Shown here: positions 43,785 to 52,559 of the stretch, piece after piece
Numbering within the stretch: position 1 is the stretch's first letter
How the letters are laid out: every line of letters starts with the position of its first letter
DNA from: Pedobacter kyonggii
GTDB taxonomy: Bacteria; Bacteroidota; Bacteroidia; Sphingobacteriales; Sphingobacteriaceae
NCBI RefSeq assembly: GCF_004310665.1
Contig: NZ_SIXF01000005.1
Coordinates: forward strand, 225,199 to 289,198
Reading direction: 5' to 3'
DNA: 64,000 bases
The notes under the pieces: model-generated
Database searches by the model: none
Seen by the model: only the letters and a program-made list of their open reading frames with translations
Told to the model about the DNA's origin: nothing
Position numbers and translations under genes: made by a program

Positions 43785-45300
43785 ATGATAAGAAAAATTG
43801 AGAAAGCAGGCTGCCTTTATATTTACCATTCGAGTTATCAGACTAGGTTTTGCTATTTTGAATCTCTCACTTTCCTCAAAATATTTTGGCGTGAGTTTAG
43901 AGCGTGATGTATGGCTATTGGCATTGAATGCGATTATCATTTTAGATATTGCTATCTGGGCTCCATTAAATGATACTTTCAGAGCTAAATTCCAATTTAT
44001 CAGAGCTGAAAATGGTGAAGTAGCGGCCATGCAACAAACAAAATCGCTGTTGTTATTGATTCATTTGATTACCTTTCTATTGGTCGTAATCATTATGCTC
44101 TTTCCTCAATTAATGGTAAAACTTCTTGCGCCAGGTTATGATAAAATTGAACAAACAAGTTTAATGTTTATGATCCGAGTAGTAGCGCCATCCTTTCTAC
44201 TCAATCAGCTAACAAAAATTTTAATTAGTATTTTGAATACTTATAACTCCTTTATCATACCGGAAATTATTGGTTTGGTTACACAGTTCTTCACCCTTGT
44301 GGTAATCCTTACGCTGGCTCCATCAATCGGAATTATATCTTTGGCAATTTCCTATTACGCTGGATTAATACTTTTACTAATTATGTTATTGCAGCAGCTA
44401 AGAAAACGCAACCTGGATTTATTTAGTGGGGTTTTAAAAGCGAAATTCGCCACAGCTCTGCCATTTTTTATTTTTTCAGTTCCTTTTTTTCTACCTCACT
44501 TCAGTTCTCAGATCAATGTAATTGTGGAGAAATCAATGGCAACGTCTTTCTCGGCGGGGGCTATTTCTATTTTAGACTACGCACGTAAATTTTCTGATAT
44601 TCCTTTGGAAGTACTTAGCGGTGTTCTTGTTTCGCTCATGGTACCAATGCTTACATTGAAATTCTCCTCCAAACTGATGGATGAGTTTTTTGAGGAATTC
44701 CGAAAAATCTATCAGCTTGGTTTCCTCATTGTGGCAATAATCGTTGGTATGTTAACAGGGTGTTCTAATTCAATGGTTGATTTTTTATATAAAAAAGGAA
44801 ATATAACAGCTGTGTCATTAGCTGAGATAAGTGAATTATCGATGTTTTATGGCTGGGCAGTCCTTTCGATTTTTCTTTACTACATCTATGGCTTATCACT
44901 TCTTTCTGCTGGAAAGGGGAAACTATTTGCAACTTATGGAACGCTCGCCCAGTTATTAATGATTGGGATGAATCTGTATTTTTTTAAAGATTATAATATC
45001 TACATTTTTCCTTTTTCGCTAGCTAGCTCCCATTTTATCGCGGCTGCGATCATGGCATGCTATTTCCCCGTTAAAAATAAACAGTTGCTACTAATAACCA
45101 TTAAATATAGTTTGCTAGTATTGGTTACGGCGCTAATGATGTATTTCCTCAACCTCTATCTTATCGATTTTCAAACACCACTTTTAGACATTGTATCAAA
45201 TATTGTTATCTTAAGTCTTATCTTAGCGGCGGCGATATTTATTGCCAAACTGGAAGAATATAAGGTTATTAAAACCTATTTAAAAAGAATCATTTCTTAG
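43785..45300 (+). CDS. MurJ/MviN-like flippase with possible indel at the start
   Basis: About 500 residues with roughly 14 hydrophobic helices. QLMVKLLAPGYD and an early LSSKYFGVSLERDVWLLA segment match the MurJ/MviN group rather than the neighbouring Wzx. The long frame begins at TTG 43798, with a stop codon just upstream. An ATG at 43785 with an AT-rich lead is in a different frame; losing one A from the A5 run (43793-43797) would join them as MIRKLRKQAAF. So either TTG is the start, or the gene carries a one-base indel that may be phase-variable. It is followed by three glycosyltransferases and has no polymerase of its own. Confidence 0.75.
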
Positions 45301-45320
45301 CTTCTAAATTCAATTAAAGC

Positions 45321-46208
45321 ATGGATCTTTCATTTATCATCATAAACTATAATACTACTGCTTTAACACTTGCATGTTTAGATTCTATATATCTTCACAC
45401 AAAAAAGAACAAATTTGAAGTTATTGTAATAGATAATGCTTCCCCCGATGCTTCAATCAATAAGCTCAAAATATTATATCCTGAAACTATTTTAATTATT
45501 TGTGAAAATAATATAGGTTTTGGCCGGGCCAACAATCTAGCCATTGAAAGGGCTACTGGAAAATATATTTTTCTACTCAACTCTGATACTTTACTCATAA
45601 GTGATGCTGCAGCTGTATTTTTTAACTACATGGAAGACGTAAAAAATTTGCAAGTTGCCTGTTGTGGAGGTGCTTTAATCGGTGCTGATGGTTGTGATAT
45701 GGTTTCGTACGGGAATTTTCCCTCTTTTAGAGAAGCCTTTTCCTCCTTAGGTTTTTTAAAGTTTTATAAAAATTATTACAGCAAATATTTAAGCAGTGGA
45801 GTTTTAAACTATTCTGAGCGGATTAGGTCAGTGGATTACTTATGTGGTGCAGATATGTTTCTGCGAAAATCTGTCTTAAAGGAAATTGGTGTTTTCGATC
45901 CTGAATTTTTTCTTTATTTTGAAGAAGTTGAGCTTTCTTTAAGGATGAGAAAAGCCAAATATTTATCCGTAATCCTGCCAGATGTAAAAATAATACATTA
46001 TGAAAGTGCGTCTTTTGAGGGTGGAACATTAAATCTTAACAAAATCCAACATATGGCCATCAGCAGACGGGTTTATTTTAGAAAAAGTCATGGAAAGCTT
46101 GCATCGAACATTATTAATAAAATATATGGAGTTCAAGCATTAATATTTTTATTGGTGAAAAATAACTCAGCATACCTTAAAATTGCTGGCATTTTATTCA
46201 AATCCTAG
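45321..46208 (+). CDS. Family 2 glycosyltransferase, WbbL-like
   Basis: A 295-residue protein. SFIIINYNTTALTLACL, VIVIDNASPDAS, NNIGFGRANNLAIERA and FLLNSDTLL (metal site near residue 93) give the standard GT2 order, and DPEFFLYFEEVELSLRMR the second-domain motif. It begins 20 bases after the flippase gene. Rhamnose is a plausible donor, given the WbbL pattern. Confidence 0.85.
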   Translation: MDLSFIIINYNTTALTLACLDSIYLHTKKNKFEVIVIDNASPDASINKLKILYPETILIICENNIGFGRANNLAIERATGKYIFLLNSDTLLISDAAAVFFNYMEDVKNLQVACCGGALIGADGCDMVSYGNFPSFREAFSSLGFLKFYKNYYSKYLSSGVLNYSERIRSVDYLCGADMFLRKSVLKEIGVFDPEFFLYFEEVELSLRMRKAKYLSVILPDVKIIHYESASFEGGTLNLNKIQHMAISRRVYFRKSHGKLASNIINKIYGVQALIFLLVKNNSAYLKIAGILFKS

Positions 46209-46214
46209 ACGTTG

Positions 46215-47351
46215 ATGATGAAGAAAGTTTTACTGGTTTGTACTGTTCCATCCCTCGAATCATATTCCATAGGGATCATTAGTGCTGCTTTTGCCAATAA
46301 AAGTATAAACTGTTATGCCTACATTTTTTTAGATGGTAAAGATCAGCGGAGCGAAAAGGAGTTGGTTTTTGCATATGGTGTATCCGATGTAAGACAACAG
46401 GTTCAATTTTGTTATTTGGCTACAAATAAGATCATAAGGTTCTTATCATCAAGTATTTATCTTGATAAAGTAAAGCGGTTCGCTTTCAGCCAGGTTATTC
46501 AGGAAATTCATTTTATTTCGCAAGATATTATATTAGCCCGGCACTTATCTAAATTTAAAAAATTTAATTTGTATTATACCGTCCATGATTTTGTGCCGCA
46601 TCCCGCCAAACTCAATTTTTTTCAAGGTTTAAAACATTATTATTTGAGGATTAGAAAGGATAAATATCTGATGAGCCAAATCAAAAATCTAGTTACCAAT
46701 AGCGTGTCGCAACTCCGCGCACTTCAAAAACGGTATCCGGATAAAAACGTCAGGTGGCATCGAATGCCAACAATGTTGACAAATGAAATCTTAATGGGAA
46801 ATGAAGTCGTTCCTGAACTAGGCGAAATAGAAGGTTATGTTCTCTTTTTCGGTAGAATTGAAGTTTACAAAGGTATTGAGGGCTTATATCGAGAATTTAT
46901 AAATAATCCGAAGCTGTCTAAAATAATTTTGGTAATTGCTGGAAAAGGATCGCTATATTTTAAACGGGACAAAACAAAAGAAGCCAATATTGTATTCATA
47001 AATAGGTTTATCAAAGAAAAAGAAGTTGCTACTTTATTTAAAAAGGCAAAATTGCTTGTCTTACCCTATCACAGCGCCACTCAATCAGCCATTACTTCGC
47101 TCGCTTATTATTTTAAAAAACCAGTTGTCGGATCCGCTATTGAGGGGCTCAATGAAAGCATTTTGCATATGGAAACAGGATTATTATACCCACCCGAACA
47201 ATTCGATCAATTGACATCCATGATCATACGGTTGTATGTTGACGGGCATTTATATAGAAAAATAGAAACTAATTTGACAACTGAACAGCCCATATATGAT
47301 CTTTTCAAATTGGGAGATGAACTTGCAGTTATTTATCAAAGCCATTTATAA
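46215..47351 (+). CDS. Family 4 glycosyltransferase
   Basis: A 378-residue protein from ATG 46215 (ATG 46218 is also possible; the in-frame codon at 46212 is TTG). The N-terminal Rossmann domain starts KKVLLVCTVPSLESYS. The C-terminal half has the GT-B pattern with VLFFGRIEVYKGIEGL, LVIAGKG, and the E-x7-E-like region around SATQSAITSLAYYFKKPVVGS. It starts 6 bases after the previous stop. The sugar is unknown. Confidence 0.78.
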   Translation: MMKKVLLVCTVPSLESYSIGIISAAFANKSINCYAYIFLDGKDQRSEKELVFAYGVSDVRQQVQFCYLATNKIIRFLSSSIYLDKVKRFAFSQVIQEIHFISQDIILARHLSKFKKFNLYYTVHDFVPHPAKLNFFQGLKHYYLRIRKDKYLMSQIKNLVTNSVSQLRALQKRYPDKNVRWHRMPTMLTNEILMGNEVVPELGEIEGYVLFFGRIEVYKGIEGLYREFINNPKLSKIILVIAGKGSLYFKRDKTKEANIVFINRFIKEKEVATLFKKAKLLVLPYHSATQSAITSLAYYFKKPVVGSAIEGLNESILHMETGLLYPPEQFDQLTSMIIRLYVDGHLYRKIETNLTTEQPIYDLFKLGDELAVIYQSHL

Positions 47352-47353
47352 GT

Positions 47354-48409
47354 ATGAAAATCGCATTTATCATCACGTCACTGGCGAATAAAGGGCCGAT
47401 TATCATGGTACAATCTCTGGTGCTTAAATTGGTGCAAAAAGGATTTGATTGTGATGTATATTATTTCGATGCCATCACGGATCTGAAATTTAATTGCCCG
47501 GTAAAACAAATTAGTTTTTTCGAAGTCATACCATTTAGAAATTACGATTTAATTCATTCTCATTTATTTAGATCAGATGTGTATTGTGCAATTCATCACC
47601 AAAAAATCCAAAAAGCTGGAGCAAAACTGATTTCTACGATCCATACTGCTATTTACGATGATCTGGCTTTCACATACGGTAAACTGGTAAGTATCTTGCT
47701 CATTCCGGTATGGAAGTTAGCCTGGCAAAAAATGGATCATGTAATCCTATTAACTAAGGCTGCACAAAGATATTATCAAAATACAGAATTCAAGGCATTG
47801 AGTATAATCAATAATGGCAGGGATGTTTCATTGACAGGGGAAGGTATCTCCGATACGGACTTGAATGAGATTTTGGCTTTAAAAAAGAAATACACGTTAC
47901 TAGGGACAGTATGCAATATCGACAGCAGAAAAGGATTAGAACAGATTTTAGAACTTTTGACTATCAATAATAACTATGCATTTATCGTTATTGGCGATGG
48001 CCCCGAACATCGGACTTTAGCAGCTATCGCACGTCAATATCGGGTTTCCTCAAGGTTTAAGGTTATGGGGTTTAGGGCCGAGGGTTATCGTTACATTAAG
48101 CATTTTGATATCTATGTATTACCATCCAGATCAGAAGGCATGCCATTGGCCCTACTCGAAACAATGGCGTTAAAGGTTCCGGCGGTTTGCACACGTATAC
48201 CATCATTAGCAGCAGAATTCAGTGATGACGTATGTTATTTCTTTAACCTCGATGATGTTACTGATTTGAGCAGGGCATGCGAACTTGCCACTAATGATCT
48301 CGGATTGAAGACCTTAGCCGCCTTCGAAACCTATAATAATAAATATACAAGCGAGAAAATGGTGAAAAATTATGTAGAGTTATATGAGATTTTAGTTGAA
48401 ACACTGTAG
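47354..48409 (+). CDS. Family 4 glycosyltransferase (GT-B)
   Basis: A 351-residue protein. KIAFIITSLANKGPIIMVQ opens the acceptor domain, HSHLFRSDVY is a typical N-domain site, and LLGTVCNIDSRKGLEQIL and VLPSRSEGMPLALLETMALKVPAV (near residue 255-280) form the donor domain with the E-x7-E motif. It begins two bases after the preceding gene. It is the last gene before a 415-base gap that separates the two EPS loci. Confidence 0.85.
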   Translation: MKIAFIITSLANKGPIIMVQSLVLKLVQKGFDCDVYYFDAITDLKFNCPVKQISFFEVIPFRNYDLIHSHLFRSDVYCAIHHQKIQKAGAKLISTIHTAIYDDLAFTYGKLVSILLIPVWKLAWQKMDHVILLTKAAQRYYQNTEFKALSIINNGRDVSLTGEGISDTDLNEILALKKKYTLLGTVCNIDSRKGLEQILELLTINNNYAFIVIGDGPEHRTLAAIARQYRVSSRFKVMGFRAEGYRYIKHFDIYVLPSRSEGMPLALLETMALKVPAVCTRIPSLAAEFSDDVCYFFNLDDVTDLSRACELATNDLGLKTLAAFETYNNKYTSEKMVKNYVELYEILVETL

Positions 48410-48824
48410 TTTCTGGAGTTTGTTGATTTTGTAAAGGAATAAACAAACCAATAAATTAATGTCAGAACACAGTTAGGAGATTTTTTAGTAAGGATTAGAA
48501 CGTAATTTAAGGTTATTAACCATTCTATTTTACTTTGATATCCATCGTTTTCCACAGGGCACAAATCTTATAATCGAGCTTAGAAATGTTTTGAGTCATT
48601 TCCACTTCCTGTTTTCAAAAAAGGTTTCATCGCGGATGATTTCGATCCAATTCACGGCCTATGTTCATGTTTTTATGCCGTATTATTTAATCAAGGAATG
48701 GCAATAAAAAAGCCACTTATACACTGCGATAAGAACATATTCCCTGAATTATTATGAAATTGATTAAAAAAAAATGGTAACTATCTGTTAGCTATGTATA
48801 TTTGCTAACGAAGTAATATATAAT
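48410..48824. other. 415-base gene-free spacer between EPS loci
   Basis: No coding frame is supported. A short dyad GGTTATTAACC lies near 48510 and TATATTTG (48797-48804) fits a -7 box for the Wzi gene, with no clear -33 partner. The stretch probably holds the end of one transcript and the promoter of the next. Confidence 0.45.
48797..48804 (+). promoter_or_regulatory. Candidate -7 promoter box for the wzi-type gene
   Basis: TATATTTG is a full TAnnTTTG match, 20 bases before the ATG at 48825. Confidence 0.45.
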
Positions 48825-50501
48825 ATGAATAAATCTATACTTTTTTTAGCGATCATGCTGCTTTCTGTTGGTATGAAAAGTTTCGCACAAACACTTCCTG
48901 TTGGATTATTAGATGGCACCGAGGATAACCTGAGGAGACAGCAATTGCTTGGGAATGATAGCTCAAGGAGTTCATTTATGATTCGGCCCTTAAATATATC
49001 TGATCGGAATAATTTTTTGTTGGATAGGGATCAAAATATTTACTTAGACGGTTTTAGGAAGAAGATTTATTCGGCTCATAATGATACATACGCGGTGTAT
49101 CTGTTACCCGTTACCTGGCAACAGCAAATTAATACCCACCATCCCTATGGATGGAATGACGGGTCGATGATCCAGGCAAGGGGCTATCAAACCCAAATTT
49201 CTGCGGGCGTTTACGCTAAAATTGGTCCATTGAGTATTCAGTTGAGGCCAGAATATGTATATGCTGAGAATAAAGATTTCAGGCAAATGAAGGATGCTGG
49301 AAACGGTGAGGCCTTTTTGCAAAAATATGCACAGTTGGTGAACAGGATAGACAATCCAGAACGCTTTGGTAACGGTTCCTATTCTAAACTTGATTGGGGT
49401 CAGAGCAGCATCAGGTTAACTTTTGATCCGGTGTCAATAGGCCTATCTAATGAAAATTTATGGTGGGGCCCTGGCGTTAGAAATTCCCTGTTGATAAGTA
49501 ATACCGCATCTGGTTTTAAACACATTAGTTTAAACACCTCCAGGCCAATAAATACACCAATCGGTTCTTTTGAGACTCAGATTGTGGCCGGTGTTTTGAA
49601 AAGTTCGAGAATTACAATCGATAATGCATTATTCACTGCAAAGCCAAATAATTGGCGTTATCTTTCGGGCATTGCTTTTACCTATCAACCAAAATGGATC
49701 CCTAACCTATTTCTGGGTTTTGATCGTAGTTTTATTGTATACCGAAATGATATGGGAAATTCTTTTGGTGATTATTTCCCGCTATTCTCATCAGTAGAAA
49801 AAGTTAGCATTGCTGATGGGCCGAATAATGAAGATTCTAGAAAAAGGGATCAATATGCTTCATTTTTTGCCAGATGGGCAATGCCTGAAAGCCATGGGGA
49901 AGTTTACTTCCAGTATGGAAGGAATGATCATCCTTACGATATACGGGATGCGCTGCAGGAGCCTGAGCATTCAAGAGCATATATTGCAGGTTTTAGAAAA
50001 CTTGTTCCTCTTAAGAGGAGCGATGAGTTTATTCAGGTGGGGATAGAAGTGACTCAAATGGAAGGTGCTAGAACAGGAGTTGGTAGAGAACAACCTGTTT
50101 GGTATGCGCATCATCAGGTTAGAGATGGATATACCAATATGGGACAGGTTTTGGGTGCAGGTATTGGCCCGGGAAGTAATCTACAATCGTTGGATGTGAG
50201 TTGGGTAAAGGGACTGAAACGCATTGGGATTCAAATTGAAAGACTTGTAAATAATAACGACCTGTATTATGCGGCTATTACTACTGATCCGAGGAGAAAG
50301 TGGATAGATCTTTCGTTATCGGGTAAATTTGACTGGACTTACAAGCACTTTATTTTAAATTCTCAGTTGAGTTATATCCGTTCTCACAATTATCAATATA
50401 CTGCAAAAGATATTGTTTATACGGCTAAGGATTTTTGGAATTGGGATAAACAAGACGTAAACAATCTGCATCTTAAAGTAGGTTTAATGTATAGGTGGTA
50501 G
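48825..50501 (+). CDS. wzi: Capsule assembly protein, Wzi family
   Basis: A 558-residue outer-membrane protein with a signal peptide (residues 1-22, ending SFAQ). The mature part is a beta barrel rich in Trp, Tyr and Asn, with the WWGPGVRNSLLISNTASGF motif characteristic of Wzi family (capsule assembly) proteins and a final WDKQDVNNLHLKVGLMYRW strand. Wzi binds exported polysaccharide at the cell surface. It begins the second EPS region. Gaps of about 400 bases lie on both sides, so it is probably transcribed alone. Confidence 0.85.
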   Translation: MNKSILFLAIMLLSVGMKSFAQTLPVGLLDGTEDNLRRQQLLGNDSSRSSFMIRPLNISDRNNFLLDRDQNIYLDGFRKKIYSAHNDTYAVYLLPVTWQQQINTHHPYGWNDGSMIQARGYQTQISAGVYAKIGPLSIQLRPEYVYAENKDFRQMKDAGNGEAFLQKYAQLVNRIDNPERFGNGSYSKLDWGQSSIRLTFDPVSIGLSNENLWWGPGVRNSLLISNTASGFKHISLNTSRPINTPIGSFETQIVAGVLKSSRITIDNALFTAKPNNWRYLSGIAFTYQPKWIPNLFLGFDRSFIVYRNDMGNSFGDYFPLFSSVEKVSIADGPNNEDSRKRDQYASFFARWAMPESHGEVYFQYGRNDHPYDIRDALQEPEHSRAYIAGFRKLVPLKRSDEFIQVGIEVTQMEGARTGVGREQPVWYAHHQVRDGYTNMGQVLGAGIGPGSNLQSLDVSWVKGLKRIGIQIERLVNNNDLYYAAITTDPRRKWIDLSLSGKFDWTYKHFILNSQLSYIRSHNYQYTAKDIVYTAKDFWNWDKQDVNNLHLKVGLMYRW

Positions 50502-50893
50502 GGTTTAAGGGTTAATGGGTGATTTCAGGTACGAGGGTTCAGTAGTTTTGAGCTTATATTAACCAGGCACTTTAAATTAGTAATGAAAATGGGGCTAATT
50601 TTTTGTTCATGGAATTAATTTCATGTTAAAATGGCTAATCGTGTAATTTTGCCAAGATGTTTACGTTTATCTGGTATTGATTGAGAGGTTTCGGGAGGTG
50701 TATACTTGAAGTTGCTAGTCAAATATTTATTTTAATGTTATTTAACAATAAAATAATATAGTTTTTTTTATTTTGACAGTTATCCAATTTTATATTGGCG
50801 TTAGTGACTACAGTCTGAGAAAAGACAGTTTTTGTAAATGGTTTTTATTTTTTTTTCTATCTTTAGACGATTTAATTATGAAAATATTTTTGA
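50502..50893. other. 392-base spacer before the cpsB-type gene
   Basis: AT-rich, no coding frame supported. It contains the candidate promoter at 50831-50865 and no strong hairpin. Confidence 0.45.
50831..50865 (+). promoter_or_regulatory. Candidate promoter of the cpsB-wza-wzc operon
   Basis: TTTG (50831-50834) and TATCTTTA (50858-50865) are 23 bases apart and resemble the TTTG / TAnnTTTG promoter with one mismatch. The predicted start is about 20 bases before the ATG at 50894. Confidence 0.4.
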
Positions 50894-51619
50894 ATGTTCT
50901 CTATTTTTAAGAAAAAAGGCACGGTTGTGGCTGATATCAGCTGGCTAGGGGTTGATTTGCACTCTCATCTGCTTCCGGGAATTGATGATGGATGTAAGAA
51001 TCTTGATGAGTCGCTTGCCTACATTACGAGATTACATGGTTTGGGATTTAGTAAACTGATATGTACTCCTCACATTTTTACAGAACTTTATCCCAATACC
51101 CCAGAAACTATCTCGACTGCCCTCAAGCTTGTGCAAGATTCAATTGAAGCAGCGCAAATCGATATAGAAGTTTCCGCGGCTGCTGAGTATATGGTTGATG
51201 AGACTTTTAAAATAAATGATAGTTTGATGTGTTTGCCAGGTAGACGTATACTTGTCGAAATGTCGTATTTGTACGAAAGTCCTGATATAGAGCAAATTAT
51301 ATTTGATTTGCAGATCAAAGGTTATGTTGTGATTCTTGCTCATCCTGAGCGCTACAATTTCTATCATGAAGTACAAGAGCGATATAAACGACTTAAAGAT
51401 ATGGGTTGTTTGTTTCAATTAAATTTGCTCTCTGTTGCTGGATATTATGGTAAGGGGGTGGCAAAGGTCGCGAACTATTTGCTCAAGAATGAATTATATG
51501 ATTTTGCAGGTACTGATTTACATCATGAAAATCATCTAATGGCGTTAGAAAAGATTGTTTTAAATGGCAGATTGTACGAGGAAATCGGGCATTATTCTTT
51601 TAAAAACAAACAGATTTAA
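50894..51619 (+). CDS. CpsB/YwqE-type protein-tyrosine phosphatase (PHP domain)
   Basis: A 241-residue PHP-domain phosphatase. The metal-binding motif DLHSHLLPGIDDG (His23, His25) is near the N-terminus, with CTPHIF near residue 57, AHPERY near 150 and GTDLHHE near 205. Proteins of this group remove phosphate from the tyrosine tail of Wzc-type kinases, which fits the wzc gene two genes downstream. A 112-base gap precedes the wza gene. Confidence 0.87.
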   Translation: MFSIFKKKGTVVADISWLGVDLHSHLLPGIDDGCKNLDESLAYITRLHGLGFSKLICTPHIFTELYPNTPETISTALKLVQDSIEAAQIDIEVSAAAEYMVDETFKINDSLMCLPGRRILVEMSYLYESPDIEQIIFDLQIKGYVVILAHPERYNFYHEVQERYKRLKDMGCLFQLNLLSVAGYYGKGVAKVANYLLKNELYDFAGTDLHHENHLMALEKIVLNGRLYEEIGHYSFKNKQI

Positions 51620-51731
51620 AATAAAAAAAAGCAGCCGGATGTCTTTGAATATTATACTTTATCAAAAAAATACCGTGCTTTTATTTAACTTCTTATATTT
51701 ACCATGCATTTAAACCAGCTAATTTTTACTA

Positions 51732-52532
51732 ATGAATAAGTACCTGTCATTTTGTTTTAAAAGTATTTCACTGATCTATCTAGGCCTATTTCTGGCTGGA
51801 TGTTCTAGCACAAGGAATATTGCCTATTTTCACGAAGGCAATAGGGTCGATTCGGCAAACTTGGTAAAACTGGTTGGTTTTACTGAACCGACTATTCAAC
51901 CTGATGATATTTTAGCCGTTTCCATTTTTACAATTGATCCTACTACCGGTGCACAAGTTAACCAAGTAGCTTCCCAAGCTGTTCAGAGCTCGAATAATTC
52001 GAGTGGGCAATCTACCGCTATAAACGGCTTTTTAGTCGATAAGAATGGGGAAATAGAGTTGTCTATTATAGGTAAGCTAAAACTTGTAGGATTAACGACC
52101 TTCCAGGCTAGAGAACTAATTCGGACCAAGGCCTCAACAGATTTTAGGAATCCGAGTGTGCAGGTGCGATTTGCGAATTTCAAGGTTACTGTTATAGGGG
52201 AAGTTACACACCCAGCTATGTACACCCTACCCAATGAGAAAGTAACTGTTTTAGACGCATTGAGCTTAGCGGGCGATTTAACACTTTATGGTAAAAGAGA
52301 AAACGTATTAGTAATTAGGGAGAAAGATGGTAAAAAGGAATTCGGAAGGTTAAATTTATTTAGTAGGGATTTATTTAACAATCCTTATTATTATTTGAGA
52401 CAGAATGACATTGTATATATTGAACCAGATAAATCTAAATCTGCAGCTTTAAATGCCCCAAACCGTGCTAATTTGGGATTAATATTGTCGGCAATTTCTG
52501 TCTTAGCATTGGCATTTACAAGGATATTTTAA
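51732..52532 (+). CDS. wza: Polysaccharide export outer-membrane lipoprotein Wza
   Basis: A 266-residue lipoprotein. The lipobox LAGC places Cys24 as the acylated residue. A Poly_export domain covers about 50-130 (IQPDDILAVSIFT, NGEIELSIIGKLKL) and an SLBB domain follows (VIGEVTHPAMYTLPNEKVT). A C-terminal hydrophobic segment (about 245-262) may insert in the outer membrane. It forms the export channel with the Wzc protein encoded 27 bases downstream. It is shorter than the first locus's 851-residue SLBB protein. Confidence 0.88.
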   Translation: MNKYLSFCFKSISLIYLGLFLAGCSSTRNIAYFHEGNRVDSANLVKLVGFTEPTIQPDDILAVSIFTIDPTTGAQVNQVASQAVQSSNNSSGQSTAINGFLVDKNGEIELSIIGKLKLVGLTTFQARELIRTKASTDFRNPSVQVRFANFKVTVIGEVTHPAMYTLPNEKVTVLDALSLAGDLTLYGKRENVLVIREKDGKKEFGRLNLFSRDLFNNPYYYLRQNDIVYIEPDKSKSAALNAPNRANLGLILSAISVLALAFTRIF

Positions 52533-52559
52533 CATTAGCAGCCCGTCTATACTAATATA

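Noticed and set aside
50878-50893. ATG at 50878 as an upstream start of the CpsB-type gene
   Set aside because: It is in a different frame from the phosphatase; ATG 50894 gives the complete N-terminus.
51341-51356. TCATCCTGAGC word inside the cpsB-type gene, like the REP core
   Set aside because: It encodes the conserved AHPERY metal site; the match is short and stops after eleven bases.
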